Shown: positions 44,423 through 53,933, numbered from the stretch's first letter. The stretch is 64,000 nt of DNA from an uncultured Mediterranea sp. (GCA_945831575.1 CAMACX010000002.1:62001-126000); one strand, 5' to 3'. Notes: generated by a model not told the origin, from the sequence alone. Program-made: numbers and translations.

Positions 44423-46855
44423 ATGAAAGTAATGAAGTTTGGCGGCACCTCGGTAGGGTCCGTGAAGAGTATTTTGAATGTAAAGCAGATCGTTGAATCT
44501 CAGGAAGAACAGGTGATAGTGGTGGTTTCTGCCCTTGGTGGCATCACCGACAAGCTGATTAACACCTCGAAGATGGCTGCCGAGGGCAATGCCAACTACG
44601 AGAGCGAGTACCGCGAGATTGTGCGTCGCCATGAGGAGATGATTCGAGAAGTGATTCCCCAAGGGGAAGCACGCCGTAGCCTAGAGCATCAGGTGGGCGT
44701 GTTGCTCTGCGAACTGAAGAATATCTTCCAGGGTATTTATCTCATCAAGGACCTCTCCCCAAAGACGAGCGACATGATAGTGAGTTATGGCGAACGCCTC
44801 TCTAGCATCATTGCCGCCGAACTGACAGGCTCTACCTGGTTTGACTCACGCGAGTTCATCAAGACTGAGCGTAAGCATAACAAGAGCGTGCTCGATACGG
44901 AACTGACCAACGAATTGGTGCGCCGCACTTTTAGCAAGCTGCCCCAACGTTCGCTCATCCCCGGCTTCATCTCCACCGACAAACTGACGGGCGATGTCAC
45001 CAACCTGGGCCGTGGAGGCAGTGACTATACCGCTGCCATCGTGGCTGCAGCACTCGATGCAGACTCATTGGAGATATGGACGGATGTGGATGGCTTTATG
45101 ACTGCTGATCCGCGCGTCATTCCCAATGCCTATACCATTAACGAACTGAGCTACGTAGAGGCTACCGAACTCTGTAACTTTGGTGCCAAGGTAGTCTATC
45201 CTCCTACGATTTACCCTGTATGTCATAAGAATATTCCTATATTAATCAAGAATACCTTCAACCCCCAGGCCCCGGGCACTATCATCAAGCAGGAGGTCAG
45301 CTCGCCGCAGACCAAAGCTATCAAGGGTATCTCCAGCATCAACGACACCAGTCTGATTACTGTGCAGGGTCTCGGTATGGTGGGTGTCATTGGCGTCAAC
45401 TACCGTATCTTCAAGGCGTTGGCCAAGAACGGCATCAGCGTGTTCCTCGTGTCGCAGGCTTCGTCGGAGAACTCCACCTCCATTGGTGTGCGCAATGCCG
45501 ATGCCGACTTGGCTTGTGAAGTGCTCAACGAAGAGTTTGCCAAAGAGATTGAGATGGGTGAGATCTCGCCGATTACGGCTGAGAAAAACCTCGCCACGGT
45601 GGCCATTGTGGGAGAGAACATGAAGCATACCCCGGGCATTGCCGGCAAGCTTTTTGGGACGCTGGGACGCAATGGTATCAATGTCATTGCCTGTGCGCAG
45701 GGCGCTTCAGAGACCAACATCTCCTTTGTCGTAGATAGCCGTTGGCTACGCAAGTCGCTCAACGTCATCCACGACTCCTTCTTCCTCTCCGAATACCAGG
45801 TGCTCAACCTCTTCATTTGCGGTATAGGTACCGTGGGGGGCAGTTTGATAGAGCAGATTCACAGTCAACGTCAGAAGCTGATGCAGGAGAATGGCCTGCA
45901 GCTCAACGTGGTAGGCATTGCAGATGCCAAGCAGATGCTCTTCACCCGAGCAGGTATCCCACTCGATGACTTTCGTAAGGTACTTCACGAGCAGGGCCAG
46001 CCGGCTACTGTGGAGCGCATGAAGGAGGAGATTATCGGTATGAATATCTTTAACTCCGTCTTCGTAGATTGCACGGCCAGCCCTGAGGTGGCTTCCATCT
46101 ACCAGGAGCTGTTGCAGCACAACGTCTCCGTAGTGGCAGCCAACAAGATTGCCGCTTCGAGCGCTTATGACAACTACCGCATGCTCAAGCAGACAGCTCG
46201 TCAACGCGGCGTGAAGTACCTCTTCGAGACCAACGTAGGTGCCGGACTTCCTATTATTAATACCATTAATGACTTGATACACAGTGGAGACAAGATTCTG
46301 AAGATTGAGGCTGTACTGAGTGGCACGCTCAACTTCATCTTCAACCGTATCAGTGCCGATGTGCCTTTCAGTCGCACCATCCGCATGGCGCAAGAGGAGC
46401 GTTATAGCGAGCCCGACCCACGCATCGACCTAAGTGGTAAGGATGTTATTCGTAAGCTCGTCATCCTGGCTCGCGAGGCTGGCTACCGTGTAGAGCAGGA
46501 GGAGGTAGAGAAGCATCTCTTTGTGCCTGATGACTACTTTCAGGGCACGTTGGAGGAGTTCTGGCAGAAGGTACCGCAGCTGGATGCCGACTTCGAGGTA
46601 CGTCGGCAACGGCTGGAGGCTGAGCATAAGCATTGGCGTTTTGTGGCCAAACTGGAGGACGGTAAGGCTTCGGTTGGCTTGCAGGAGGTGGGGATTGACC
46701 ATCCCTTCTACGACCTGGAGGGTAGCAACAACATCATCCTGCTTACTACCGAGCGCTATCGCGAGTACCCCATGATGATTCAGGGCTACGGTGCCGGAGC
46801 AGGCGTAACCGCTGCAGGTGTCTTTGCTGACATCATGAGTATTGCCAATGTCTAA
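44423..46855 (+). CDS. thrA: bifunctional aspartokinase / homoserine dehydrogenase
   Basis: 810 residues. The N-terminal aspartokinase (about 1-300) starts MKVMKFGGTSVGSV and has LGRGGSDYTAAIVAAALDADSLEIWTDVDG. A central pair of ACT domains (about 310-460; SLITVQGLGMVGVIGVNYRIFKALAKNGISVFLVSQ, VAIVGENMKHTPGIAGKLFG) is the usual threonine feedback site. The C-terminal homoserine dehydrogenase (about 465-810) has FICGIGTVGGSLIEQI and the GTLNFIFNRI substrate loop. It gives two steps of the threonine, methionine and isoleucine branch. First gene of the thr operon. Confidence 0.97.
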   Translation: MKVMKFGGTSVGSVKSILNVKQIVESQEEQVIVVVSALGGITDKLINTSKMAAEGNANYESEYREIVRRHEEMIREVIPQGEARRSLEHQVGVLLCELKNIFQGIYLIKDLSPKTSDMIVSYGERLSSIIAAELTGSTWFDSREFIKTERKHNKSVLDTELTNELVRRTFSKLPQRSLIPGFISTDKLTGDVTNLGRGGSDYTAAIVAAALDADSLEIWTDVDGFMTADPRVIPNAYTINELSYVEATELCNFGAKVVYPPTIYPVCHKNIPILIKNTFNPQAPGTIIKQEVSSPQTKAIKGISSINDTSLITVQGLGMVGVIGVNYRIFKALAKNGISVFLVSQASSENSTSIGVRNADADLACEVLNEEFAKEIEMGEISPITAEKNLATVAIVGENMKHTPGIAGKLFGTLGRNGINVIACAQGASETNISFVVDSRWLRKSLNVIHDSFFLSEYQVLNLFICGIGTVGGSLIEQIHSQRQKLMQENGLQLNVVGIADAKQMLFTRAGIPLDDFRKVLHEQGQPATVERMKEEIIGMNIFNSVFVDCTASPEVASIYQELLQHNVSVVAANKIAASSAYDNYRMLKQTARQRGVKYLFETNVGAGLPIINTINDLIHSGDKILKIEAVLSGTLNFIFNRISADVPFSRTIRMAQEERYSEPDPRIDLSGKDVIRKLVILAREAGYRVEQEEVEKHLFVPDDYFQGTLEEFWQKVPQLDADFEVRRQRLEAEHKHWRFVAKLEDGKASVGLQEVGIDHPFYDLEGSNNIILLTTERYREYPMMIQGYGAGAGVTAAGVFADIMSIANV

Positions 46856-46880
46856 CTATTCACCACAAACCATACAACAC

Positions 46881-48170
46881 ATGAAGCAAAAAATGAAGCA
46901 TATCATCATTCTGGGTGATGGCATGGCCGACTGGAAGGTCCCGCAGCTGGGCAATCGCACCCTGCTGCAGGCTGCCCATACGCCCTACATGGACACGTTG
47001 GCCCGGCAGGGGCGCAATGGCCGCTTGATTACCGTAGCCCCAGGATTTCATCCAGGGAGTGAGGTGGCCAACATGTCTGTCCTGGGTTACGACCTTCCCA
47101 AGGTCTATGAGGGCCGTGGCCCTCTAGAGGCGGCAAGCATTGGCGTAGAACTGGAGCCAGGCGACATGGCTATGCGCTGCAATATCATCTGTATCGAGGG
47201 GGATCACATCAAGAACCACTCTGCAGGCCATATCACCACTGCCGAGGCCGACGAACTGGTACGCTACCTGGAGGAACAGCTTGGTTCCGAGCGTGTCCAC
47301 TTCTATACCGGCGTGCAATACCGTCACCTGTTCGTCATCAAGGGCGGCAACAAGCATATCGACTGCACACCGCCCCATGATGTGCCTCTCAAGCCCTTCC
47401 GTCCCCTGTTGGTAAAGCCGCTGGCAGAGGCTGAGACGAACGAGGCAGCTTCAGTGGCTGGTAATGCTGTAGTAGAGCGTATGACACCGCAACAGACTGC
47501 TGACCTCATCAACGACCTTATCCTCCGCTCGCAGGAGTTGTTGCGCAATCATCCCGTCAATCTTCGCCGTATGGCCGAGGGAAAGGATCCTGCAAATAGC
47601 ATCTGGCCTTGGAGCCCAGGCTACCGTCCGCAGATGCAGCCCTTCTCAGTCCGTTTCCCCGAGGTGGAGCGCGGAGCCGTCATCAGTGCCGTCGATCTGA
47701 TTAATGGCATCGGCCATTATGCCGGATTGCGCCGCATTACGGTAGAGGGCGCCACAGGCCTCTACGATACCAACTACGAGAACAAGGTGGCTGCAGCCCT
47801 AGAGGCGCTTCGCACCGACGACTTCGTCTATCTGCACATCGAGGCGAGTGATGAAGCTGGGCACGAAGGCAACATTGACTTGAAGATACGCACCATAGAA
47901 AATCTCGACAGCCGTGCCGTGGGACCAATCTACGAGGCTGTCAAGACGTGGAATGAGCCTGTAGCTATCGCCGTCTTGCCCGATCACCCCACACCATGTG
48001 CCCTCCGTACTCATACGGCTGAGCCTATTCCCTTCCTCATCTGGCATCCCGGCATTAAGCCTGATGAGGTGCAGACCTTCGATGAGGTATCAGCTTGCAA
48101 CGGCATCTACGGTCTTCTCAAAGAGGACCAGTTTATTGAAGCTTTCATGAATCCCGTAGCATCGTTGTAG
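46881..48170 (+). CDS. ApgM-like phosphoglycerate mutase, likely homoserine kinase
   Basis: 429 residues, alkaline-phosphatase superfamily. KHIIILGDGMADWKVPQLGNRT is the metal-binding start; NMSVLGYDLPKVYEGRGPLEAAS carries the nucleophile serine region; HIEASDEAGHEGN and VLPDHPTPCALRTHTAEPIPFLIW supply the metal histidines and aspartates. The family is annotated as cofactor-independent (archaeal-type) phosphoglycerate mutase. It lies exactly where thrB is expected, between thrA and thrC, and no GHMP-type thrB is in the window. Bacteroidetes are known to use this protein as homoserine kinase (ThrB2), which I take as more likely. ATG 46893 is an alternative start. Confidence 0.88.
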   Translation: MKQKMKHIIILGDGMADWKVPQLGNRTLLQAAHTPYMDTLARQGRNGRLITVAPGFHPGSEVANMSVLGYDLPKVYEGRGPLEAASIGVELEPGDMAMRCNIICIEGDHIKNHSAGHITTAEADELVRYLEEQLGSERVHFYTGVQYRHLFVIKGGNKHIDCTPPHDVPLKPFRPLLVKPLAEAETNEAASVAGNAVVERMTPQQTADLINDLILRSQELLRNHPVNLRRMAEGKDPANSIWPWSPGYRPQMQPFSVRFPEVERGAVISAVDLINGIGHYAGLRRITVEGATGLYDTNYENKVAAALEALRTDDFVYLHIEASDEAGHEGNIDLKIRTIENLDSRAVGPIYEAVKTWNEPVAIAVLPDHPTPCALRTHTAEPIPFLIWHPGIKPDEVQTFDEVSACNGIYGLLKEDQFIEAFMNPVASL

Positions 48171-48222
48171 CCTTAAGCCGAAATAACCCCAAATAGCATA
48201 ACGAACAATACCAGAACAAAAT

Positions 48223-49524
48223 ATGAAATATTATAGCACCTCCCTTCAAGCCCCCGAAGCCACCCTCGAAGAGGCTGTGGTCAAGGGCCTTGCCGCTGAC
48301 AAGGGGCTCTTCATGCCCCGTAGCATCAAACCCCTTCCCCCTTCGTTCTACGAGGAGATTGTTACACTCTCATTCCAGGAGATGGCCTACCGTGTAGCCG
48401 ATGCCTTCTTTGGCGAAGATGTACCCGCTGATACGCTGCGTCAGATTGTGTATGACACGCTCAGTTTCGATGTGCCACTTGTGTCCGTCAGCCCGGGCAT
48501 CTATTCGTTGGAGCTCTTCCATGGACCAACACTGGCCTTCAAGGATGTAGGCGGTCGCTTCATGGCTCGTCTGCTGGGCTACTTCATCCGTAAGGAGGGC
48601 AAGCAGCAAGTTAACGTGCTGGTGGCTACTTCGGGCGATACCGGCAGTGCCGTGGCCAACGGATTCCTCGGCGTGGAGGGTATTCACGTCTATGTGCTCT
48701 ATCCGAAGGGCAAAGTGAGTGAGATTCAGGAGAAGCAGTTCACTACGCTGGGCCAGAACATCACCGCTCTGGAGGTGGATGGCACCTTCGACGACTGCCA
48801 GGCTTTGGTCAAGTCCGCCTTCATGGATGCTGAGCTCAACGCTCATATGCAGCTTACCAGCGCCAACTCCATCAACGTGGCTCGTTTCCTGCCTCAGGCC
48901 TTCTACTACTTTTACGCCTACGCCCAGCTGCAACGCCTGCAGCCCGGGGTGAAGCCTGTGGTCTGTGTACCTAGCGGTAACTTCGGCAACATTACCGCCG
49001 GTCTCTTTGGCAAGCGCATGGGACTTCCTGTCGGTCGCTTCATTGCCGCCAACAACCGCAACGACATCTTCTATCAGTACCTGCAGACGGGTGAATACAA
49101 TCCCCGTCCCAGCGTGGCTACCATCGCCAACGCTATGGATGTAGGCAACCCCAGCAACTTTGCCCGTGTGCTCGACCTCTACGGCCACAGCCACGCGGCC
49201 ATTGCTGCCGAGGTGAGTGGGGCTACCTATACGGACGAACAGATTGCCGAGACCATGCGTGCCACGTGGCAGGCCCACCACTACCTGCTTGACCCTCACG
49301 GGGCATGCGGCTATCGTGCCCTTGCCGAAGGATTGCGCCCGGATGAGGTCGGTATCTTCCTTGAGACGGCCCATCCAGCCAAGTTCAAGGATACCGTGGA
49401 ACAGATCATCGGCAGCGAGGTCCAAGTCCCCGAGAAGTTGCAAGCCTTCATGCGCGGTACCAAGCAGAGTCTCCCCATGAGCAAGGAGTTTGCTCAGTTC
49501 AAGGCCTACCTGATGGGGGAGTAG
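48223..49524 (+). CDS. thrC: threonine synthase
   Basis: 433 residues. It converts O-phosphohomoserine to threonine with PLP. The N-terminal motif MKYYSTSLQAPEATLEEAVVKGLAADKGLFMP, the PLP lysine in GPTLAFKDVGGRFMARLL (about 104-121), the TSGDTGSAVANGF phosphate loop and VPSGNFGNITAGLF are those of the long (fungal/Gram-negative) ThrC type. It follows the apgM-like gene and ends the thr operon before a long hairpin. Confidence 0.97.
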   Translation: MKYYSTSLQAPEATLEEAVVKGLAADKGLFMPRSIKPLPPSFYEEIVTLSFQEMAYRVADAFFGEDVPADTLRQIVYDTLSFDVPLVSVSPGIYSLELFHGPTLAFKDVGGRFMARLLGYFIRKEGKQQVNVLVATSGDTGSAVANGFLGVEGIHVYVLYPKGKVSEIQEKQFTTLGQNITALEVDGTFDDCQALVKSAFMDAELNAHMQLTSANSINVARFLPQAFYYFYAYAQLQRLQPGVKPVVCVPSGNFGNITAGLFGKRMGLPVGRFIAANNRNDIFYQYLQTGEYNPRPSVATIANAMDVGNPSNFARVLDLYGHSHAAIAAEVSGATYTDEQIAETMRATWQAHHYLLDPHGACGYRALAEGLRPDEVGIFLETAHPAKFKDTVEQIIGSEVQVPEKLQAFMRGTKQSLPMSKEFAQFKAYLMGE

Positions 49525-49558
49525 CGTACTATTAATTAAGCGATTGACGTTGCTTCAT

Positions 49559-49621
49559 AGCCGTTCAAACACTGTTCGTGTGCCTCATTTTGAAGGGCAC
49601 ATGAGCGCTGTTTGAACGGCT
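49559..49621 (+). terminator. long terminator hairpin of the thr operon
   Basis: Arms 49559-49584 and 49596-49621 pair through AGCCGTTCAAACA (13 bp), an imperfect middle of 7, and TGTGCC, with an 11-nt loop; CTTCTCTTA follows. It begins 34 bp after the thrC stop. Confidence 0.85.
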
Positions 49622-49824
49622 CTTCTCTTACAGTATTCTCCTTGGGAGTCTAGTAGCTTTTGGAGGTCAAGTGGCATTTAGAAGTTGTGCTAGTCGCAAT
49701 CGTTTGCGGCTAGGATGCACTAATTAGGGGTGTTTGATTAGGTGGTTACAGGAACTTATTGTATCTTTGTGGCTGATAAATCTCAATATCATGTAATTTT
49801 ATTTAGCATCTTATCTTTAAGTTT
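49622..49824. other. region between the thr operon and the amylase
   Basis: About 200 bp without a gene. It holds TATCTTTG at 49762-49769, the -7 element for the amylase; the nearest TTTG (49733-49736) is 25 bp away, longer than usual. No SusR-type operator could be recognised by eye. Confidence 0.45.
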
Positions 49825-51930
49825 ATGAAGATTCCAAGACAACTCTCCTTTTTTCTCTTTTGTCTGCTGATGATGATGGCAGCGGCTTGCAGTGATGGTA
49901 ATGGCGTGGCAGATGAACCCAAGCCAGACCCTACGCCTGATCCCGAACCAACTCCTGAGCCTACGCCCGAATGGGTGGCTGTACGTGCTACACCAGATGA
50001 ATGGGATGGTGAGAAGCGTGCCTCCATCAGTTATCAGGTGCTGGTCTATTCGTTTGCCGACAGCGACGGCGACGGGTATGGCGATATCAACGGATTGATT
50101 TCCAAACTCGACTACATCCAGTCGCTGGGCATTAAGGCCATCTGGCTCTCGCCCATTCATCCATCGGCCTCTTACCACGGTTATGATGTGAAGGACTACG
50201 ATGCAGTCAATCCCAAGCTGGGCTCGGAGGCAGACTTCGACCGCCTTATTACGGAGTCCCACAACAAGGGCATCAAGATCTATCTGGACTATGTGCTCAA
50301 CCACACCAGCACGCAGCATCCCTGGTTCTTGGCAGCTAAGGAGGCCCTGGCCAATGAGACGGAGAGTCCCTACATCAACTACTACAGTTTCTCGCAGAAT
50401 CCGGCCAAGGACGTGGCCGATGGCAAGATTGACATGATAGCCAGCGAAGGTACAGGTGGCTATAAAGACAACGAGTGGTACAGCCTCACCTCGCAGCGCG
50501 TGCAGGGAGTCTATACCTTTGTGCTCGACTGGAGCAACGCCTCCAAGCCTACAGTCACTGTTACCGAGGGGGGAGAGGTTGATAAAGACAATCCAGATGC
50601 CAGTACGAATGGTGCTAAGTACCTTTACTTTGGTCAGGGTGTCTGCAAGAAATTCTACGATAAAGGCAATGGGAAATACCAGCTTACGGTCAATCTCGAC
50701 ACCGATTGGGGCTTCCTGATTCGCACCAGCAACACCACCTGGGAAGGTGGTACGAAGTATGGTGCCGCATCGGGTAGCACGCTCAAGCTTGGAGAAGCCT
50801 TTGTGCTCAACAATTCCACGGCAGCCGACATCAAGTTTAGCTTCATGCAGGCCTGGTACTTCCACTCCCACTTCACTACCGATTGGTTTGCCGACCTCAA
50901 CTACGGCAAGCTGTCCGAGCTCAAGCAGAATGCCGCCTTTCAGGAAGTGGTCAAGTCGGCCAAGGGATGGATTGACCGTGGCGTGGATGGCTTCCGCCTC
51001 GATGCCGTGAAGCACATCTATCACAAGGCTTCGGGCGATGAGAACCCCACCTTCCTCAAGACCTTCTACGATGAGCTCAACACCTACTACCAGGGCAAGG
51101 GGCACACCGAACCGCTCTATATGGTGGGTGAGGTGCTCTCCGGAGCCTCTGAGGTGGCACCTTATTATAAAGGACTCCCAGCACTCTTTGAATTTGACTT
51201 CTGGTACCGTCTGGAGTGGGCTATCAACAACGGCACAGGATGCTACTTCGTCAAGGACATCATGGGCTACCAGCAGCTCTATGCTGCTAATCGCACCGAC
51301 TATATCGAAGCCACCAAGTTGAGCAACCACGACGAAGACCGCACCGCCTCCAAGCTGGGCAAGAACACGGCCAAGGAGAAGCTGGCTGCAGCCGTCCTGC
51401 TCACTTCCGCTGGCGAGCCTTACATCTATTACGGCGAAGAACTCGGTATGTTTGGATTGAAGTATGAGAGCGAGACAAAGAATGGCGATGAATATGTGCG
51501 TGGCCCCATGCTCTGGGGTGACAACAGCGAGACCGCCTATACCGACTTGATAGACAAGAACGTGGCCAGCAGCATTGCCTCCGTCAGCAAGCAGCAAAGT
51601 GACGAGAAGTCCCTGCTCAACGTCTATTTGCAGTTTGCTCGCGTGCGCAACACCTACCCTGCACTGGCCCAAGGCACCGTCAGCAAGCACAGCGTCTATA
51701 ATGACAGCAACACCACCACGGGCAAATCCATTGCTGCCTGGTATATGACGAAGGACAACCAGAAGATGCTCGTCATCCACAACTTCGGCTCCACCACCGT
51801 AGAGCTTACGCTGACCGATGCCATCAGCAAGGCCGTAGCCCTTCAGGGCGATGCCCAGCAACTGGAGAAGGATGGGACCACCAGCCTCCGACTCAGCTCT
51901 TGCAGTTCAGTGGTCTATTTGCTGAAGTAA
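49825..51930 (+). CDS. susG: SusG-like alpha-amylase lipoprotein (GH13 with inserted CBM58)
   Basis: 701 residues. Lipobox AAAC|S and a TP/EP-rich linker mark a surface lipoprotein. The GH13 barrel runs ISYQVLVYSFADSDGDGYGDINGLI onward, with nucleophile D393 (GFRLDAVKHIYH), acid E436 (MVGEVLSG) and D503 (LSNHDEDR). An insert at about 215-345 (YTFVLDWSNASKPTVTVTEGG...YLYFGQGVCKKFYDKGNGKYQLTVNL) matches the CBM58 starch module inside B. thetaiotaomicron SusG, to which the whole protein is very close. It would cleave starch at the cell surface. No susC, susD or susR is near, so it stands alone here. Confidence 0.93.
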   Translation: MKIPRQLSFFLFCLLMMMAAACSDGNGVADEPKPDPTPDPEPTPEPTPEWVAVRATPDEWDGEKRASISYQVLVYSFADSDGDGYGDINGLISKLDYIQSLGIKAIWLSPIHPSASYHGYDVKDYDAVNPKLGSEADFDRLITESHNKGIKIYLDYVLNHTSTQHPWFLAAKEALANETESPYINYYSFSQNPAKDVADGKIDMIASEGTGGYKDNEWYSLTSQRVQGVYTFVLDWSNASKPTVTVTEGGEVDKDNPDASTNGAKYLYFGQGVCKKFYDKGNGKYQLTVNLDTDWGFLIRTSNTTWEGGTKYGAASGSTLKLGEAFVLNNSTAADIKFSFMQAWYFHSHFTTDWFADLNYGKLSELKQNAAFQEVVKSAKGWIDRGVDGFRLDAVKHIYHKASGDENPTFLKTFYDELNTYYQGKGHTEPLYMVGEVLSGASEVAPYYKGLPALFEFDFWYRLEWAINNGTGCYFVKDIMGYQQLYAANRTDYIEATKLSNHDEDRTASKLGKNTAKEKLAAAVLLTSAGEPYIYYGEELGMFGLKYESETKNGDEYVRGPMLWGDNSETAYTDLIDKNVASSIASVSKQQSDEKSLLNVYLQFARVRNTYPALAQGTVSKHSVYNDSNTTTGKSIAAWYMTKDNQKMLVIHNFGSTTVELTLTDAISKAVALQGDAQQLEKDGTTSLRLSSCSSVVYLLK

Positions 51931-51970
51931 CTACCGCTTCCCTTGGTAACACATTCATCCTCTCCATAGG

Positions 51971-52030
51971 CAGACTCCCCTCCCTCTGTATCCCGTTACG
52001 GGGCAGAAGGAGGGGAGTCTATGTCTGCTA
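51971..52030. terminator. bidirectional terminator
   Basis: GACTCCCCTCC (51973-51983) pairs with GGAGGGGAGTC (52009-52019); inner CTCTG/CAGA and CCCG/CGGG pairs and outer bases (CAGAC with GTCTG) extend it. It separates the convergent amylase and acetyltransferase genes. Confidence 0.85.
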
Positions 52031-52036
52031 ATGACG

Positions 52037-53065
52037 TTATTCGAAGCAATACTGTAGCAATCGGTTGAGCCATTTCCAACGGAAACGGAACCAGCGGCGT
52101 GTGCTCACCTGCTTGCCGCCGAAGCGTAGGACAAAGTCGCGGTAGCCATGCTGCTGGAAGGGGAGACCCACGTCCATAAACTCAAAATGCGCGTAGCCCA
52201 GTTCTTTCGCATCGGCCATTGCACGCCATACGGCCAATACCCCTGGGTACTGTAGCGCATAGCTCTTGCGCAGACCGCCCGAGAACCAGAGGTAAGCCGT
52301 CGTCCCCGAATAGATGCAGACACTGCCTCCAATCACCTTGTCGTGATACTTCACTACATAGATGCGGCTCAGTTTCTCCGTAGTCTCTGGCCGTTCATTC
52401 GCATGAGCGTTCACCTCTCCCTGAGCTGTCCTATGCACCAGCCGTTTGAAGAAGAGTCGGTTGGGAAAGTGCCGGCGGATCTTGAGTGAATAGTTGGCCT
52501 GTAGCATGTTGGTGAAGGCCTCCACCTCAACGGCCGAGTGCGCCTCGCTCACCGTTGCTCCATTCTTCAACCCCTGCTTCACCTGCCTGATGCGCGAGGT
52601 GCTGAACCGCTCCTCAGCCCGCTCCACGCTGTGCAGGGAGTTATAGACCCGCAGCCAGCTCACGGGGATGTAGTTGTTGCGGCTAAAAGCTCCATAGCCA
52701 AAGAGCGGGTGGGAGAGGTCTCTGAACTCAATTAGGAAACTCTCCGGCAAAGCCTCAGCCGTAACCCGCTCCAGCATCTGCTCAAAGATTGCCTCGCGAG
52801 GGCTGTCAGCTCCTTCATAGTACTCCCCTGTGCCAAACACCTCACAGCGTCGGATCAGATTGGGTATCAGGCTTCGTCCCCCCCTGCGCACCACCGCAAG
52901 CAGCTTACCTACAGGACGTTCCTCCTCTGATGCTATCACAAGGAAAGGTCTGTAACCCGGTGTTTCCTCGTAGATACGCATCAGGGCCGTAGAGTGGAAG
53001 CTGTTCTTCCCGGGCAGGGGAGGCACTTCGCCTGCATGATAATATGTTGTCAGTTTAAGTCTCAT
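52037..53065 (-). CDS. GNAT-fold acetyltransferase-like protein
   Basis: 342 residues. The sequence has two halves of the FemAB/GNAT kind. The first contains 'PFLVIASEEERPVGKLLAVVRRGGR'; the second 'IYVVKYHDKVIGGSVCIYSGTTAYLWFSGGLRKSYALQYPGVLAVWRAMADAKELGYAHFEFMDVGLPFQQHGYRDFVLRFGGK', the acetyl-CoA or aminoacyl-transfer fold common in BioF2-like/GNAT Bacteroides proteins. The substrate is unknown. It is divergent from the DUF2520 gene with a 55-bp shared promoter region, and its own TATTTTTG box (53073-53080, minus) lies only 7 bp before the start. Confidence 0.8.
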   Translation of the reverse strand: MRLKLTTYYHAGEVPPLPGKNSFHSTALMRIYEETPGYRPFLVIASEEERPVGKLLAVVRRGGRSLIPNLIRRCEVFGTGEYYEGADSPREAIFEQMLERVTAEALPESFLIEFRDLSHPLFGYGAFSRNNYIPVSWLRVYNSLHSVERAEERFSTSRIRQVKQGLKNGATVSEAHSAVEVEAFTNMLQANYSLKIRRHFPNRLFFKRLVHRTAQGEVNAHANERPETTEKLSRIYVVKYHDKVIGGSVCIYSGTTAYLWFSGGLRKSYALQYPGVLAVWRAMADAKELGYAHFEFMDVGLPFQQHGYRDFVLRFGGKQVSTRRWFRFRWKWLNRLLQYCFE

Positions 53066-53072
53066 TGCTGGG

Positions 53073-53101
53073 CAAAAATAGAAATAATTTGTTTATCTTT
53101 G
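53073..53101. promoter_or_regulatory. overlapping divergent -7 elements
   Basis: Minus-strand TATTTTTG (53073-53080) for the acetyltransferase and plus-strand TATCTTTG (53094-53101) for the DUF2520 gene. The minus element would give a nearly leaderless message. Neither has a clear -33 partner. Confidence 0.45.
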
Positions 53102-53120
53102 CACACACATACAACAAAAA

Positions 53121-53933
53121 ATGATAATGAATGTTTCCAGTACTTCCCAGAATTTCCCCCGCAAGGTGGTGATGGTCGGTGCAGGGCGTGTTGCTTCCCA
53201 CCTCGCACCCGCCCTCCATGCCCATGGCGTGGCGTTTGCCCAGATCTATAGCCGCACCCTCTCCTCCGCCAATCAGCTGGCTCAACGCATTGGAGCCGAG
53301 GCTGTTGATTCGATAGACGCAATCTGTAGTAATGCCGACTGTTACCTCGTATCGCTTACCGATGAGGCCCTCCTGCAGCTCACGCCCCGGCTCACCAAGG
53401 GACGGGAAGAGGCGTTGTGGGTTCACACTGCCGGTAGTGTGCCGATGCAGCTTTTTGCAGGCTATGCCCATCAGTTCGGTGTACTCTACCCCATGCAGAC
53501 CTTCAGTAAGGGCGTCGCGGTTGATTTCACTCAGGTCAGCCTCTTCGTTGAGGCCAGCAGCCCTGTAGCCTTGCAGCAGCTCAAGCAACTCGCCTCCCTG
53601 CTCACCACTCACATCCACGAGGCCGACAGCCAGCAGCGCAAGTCGCTTCATGTGGCCGCCGTAATCTCCTGCAACTTCGTCAACCACTGCTACGCCCTGG
53701 CCCAGCGTTGGCTTGAGCAGCAGGGTCTTCCCTTTGAAGCCATGCTTCCTTTGATTGACGAGACCGCCCGCAAGGTACATCAGTTGAAGCCCACCGAGGC
53801 CCAGACCGGTCCCGCAATCCGGGGCGATCAGCAGGTCATCCAGTCCCACCTCAAGCTCCTCGCTTCCTCTCCTCAGCTGCAGCAACTCTACCGCACCCTG
53901 AGTGAGAGCATTGCTACGTTGCGTGAAGAGTGA
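53121..53933 (+). CDS. Rossmann-fold DUF2520 protein
   Basis: 270 residues. The N-terminal NAD(P) site RKVVMVGAGRVASHLAPAL and the following IYSRTLSSANQLAQRIGA match the F420-NADP oxidoreductase/DUF2520 family, and the C-terminal helical half (LHVAAVISCNFVNHCYALAQRWLEQQGLPFEAMLPLIDETARKV) is the DUF2520 domain. It resembles ketopantoate or pyrroline reductases in plan; no substrate is known. ATG 53127 is an alternative start. It precedes the KdsC-like gene, as in other Bacteroides. Confidence 0.88.
   Translation: MIMNVSSTSQNFPRKVVMVGAGRVASHLAPALHAHGVAFAQIYSRTLSSANQLAQRIGAEAVDSIDAICSNADCYLVSLTDEALLQLTPRLTKGREEALWVHTAGSVPMQLFAGYAHQFGVLYPMQTFSKGVAVDFTQVSLFVEASSPVALQQLKQLASLLTTHIHEADSQQRKSLHVAAVISCNFVNHCYALAQRWLEQQGLPFEAMLPLIDETARKVHQLKPTEAQTGPAIRGDQQVIQSHLKLLASSPQLQQLYRTLSESIATLREE

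Noticed and set aside
48370..49443. A 357-codon antisense frame over thrC
   Set aside because: Threonine synthase on the plus strand is complete and the antisense text has no family features.
49789..51861. A 690-codon open frame antisense to the amylase
   Set aside because: It lacks any recognisable domain, and the plus strand encodes a complete SusG-like enzyme with all catalytic residues. The open antisense frame follows from codon bias.
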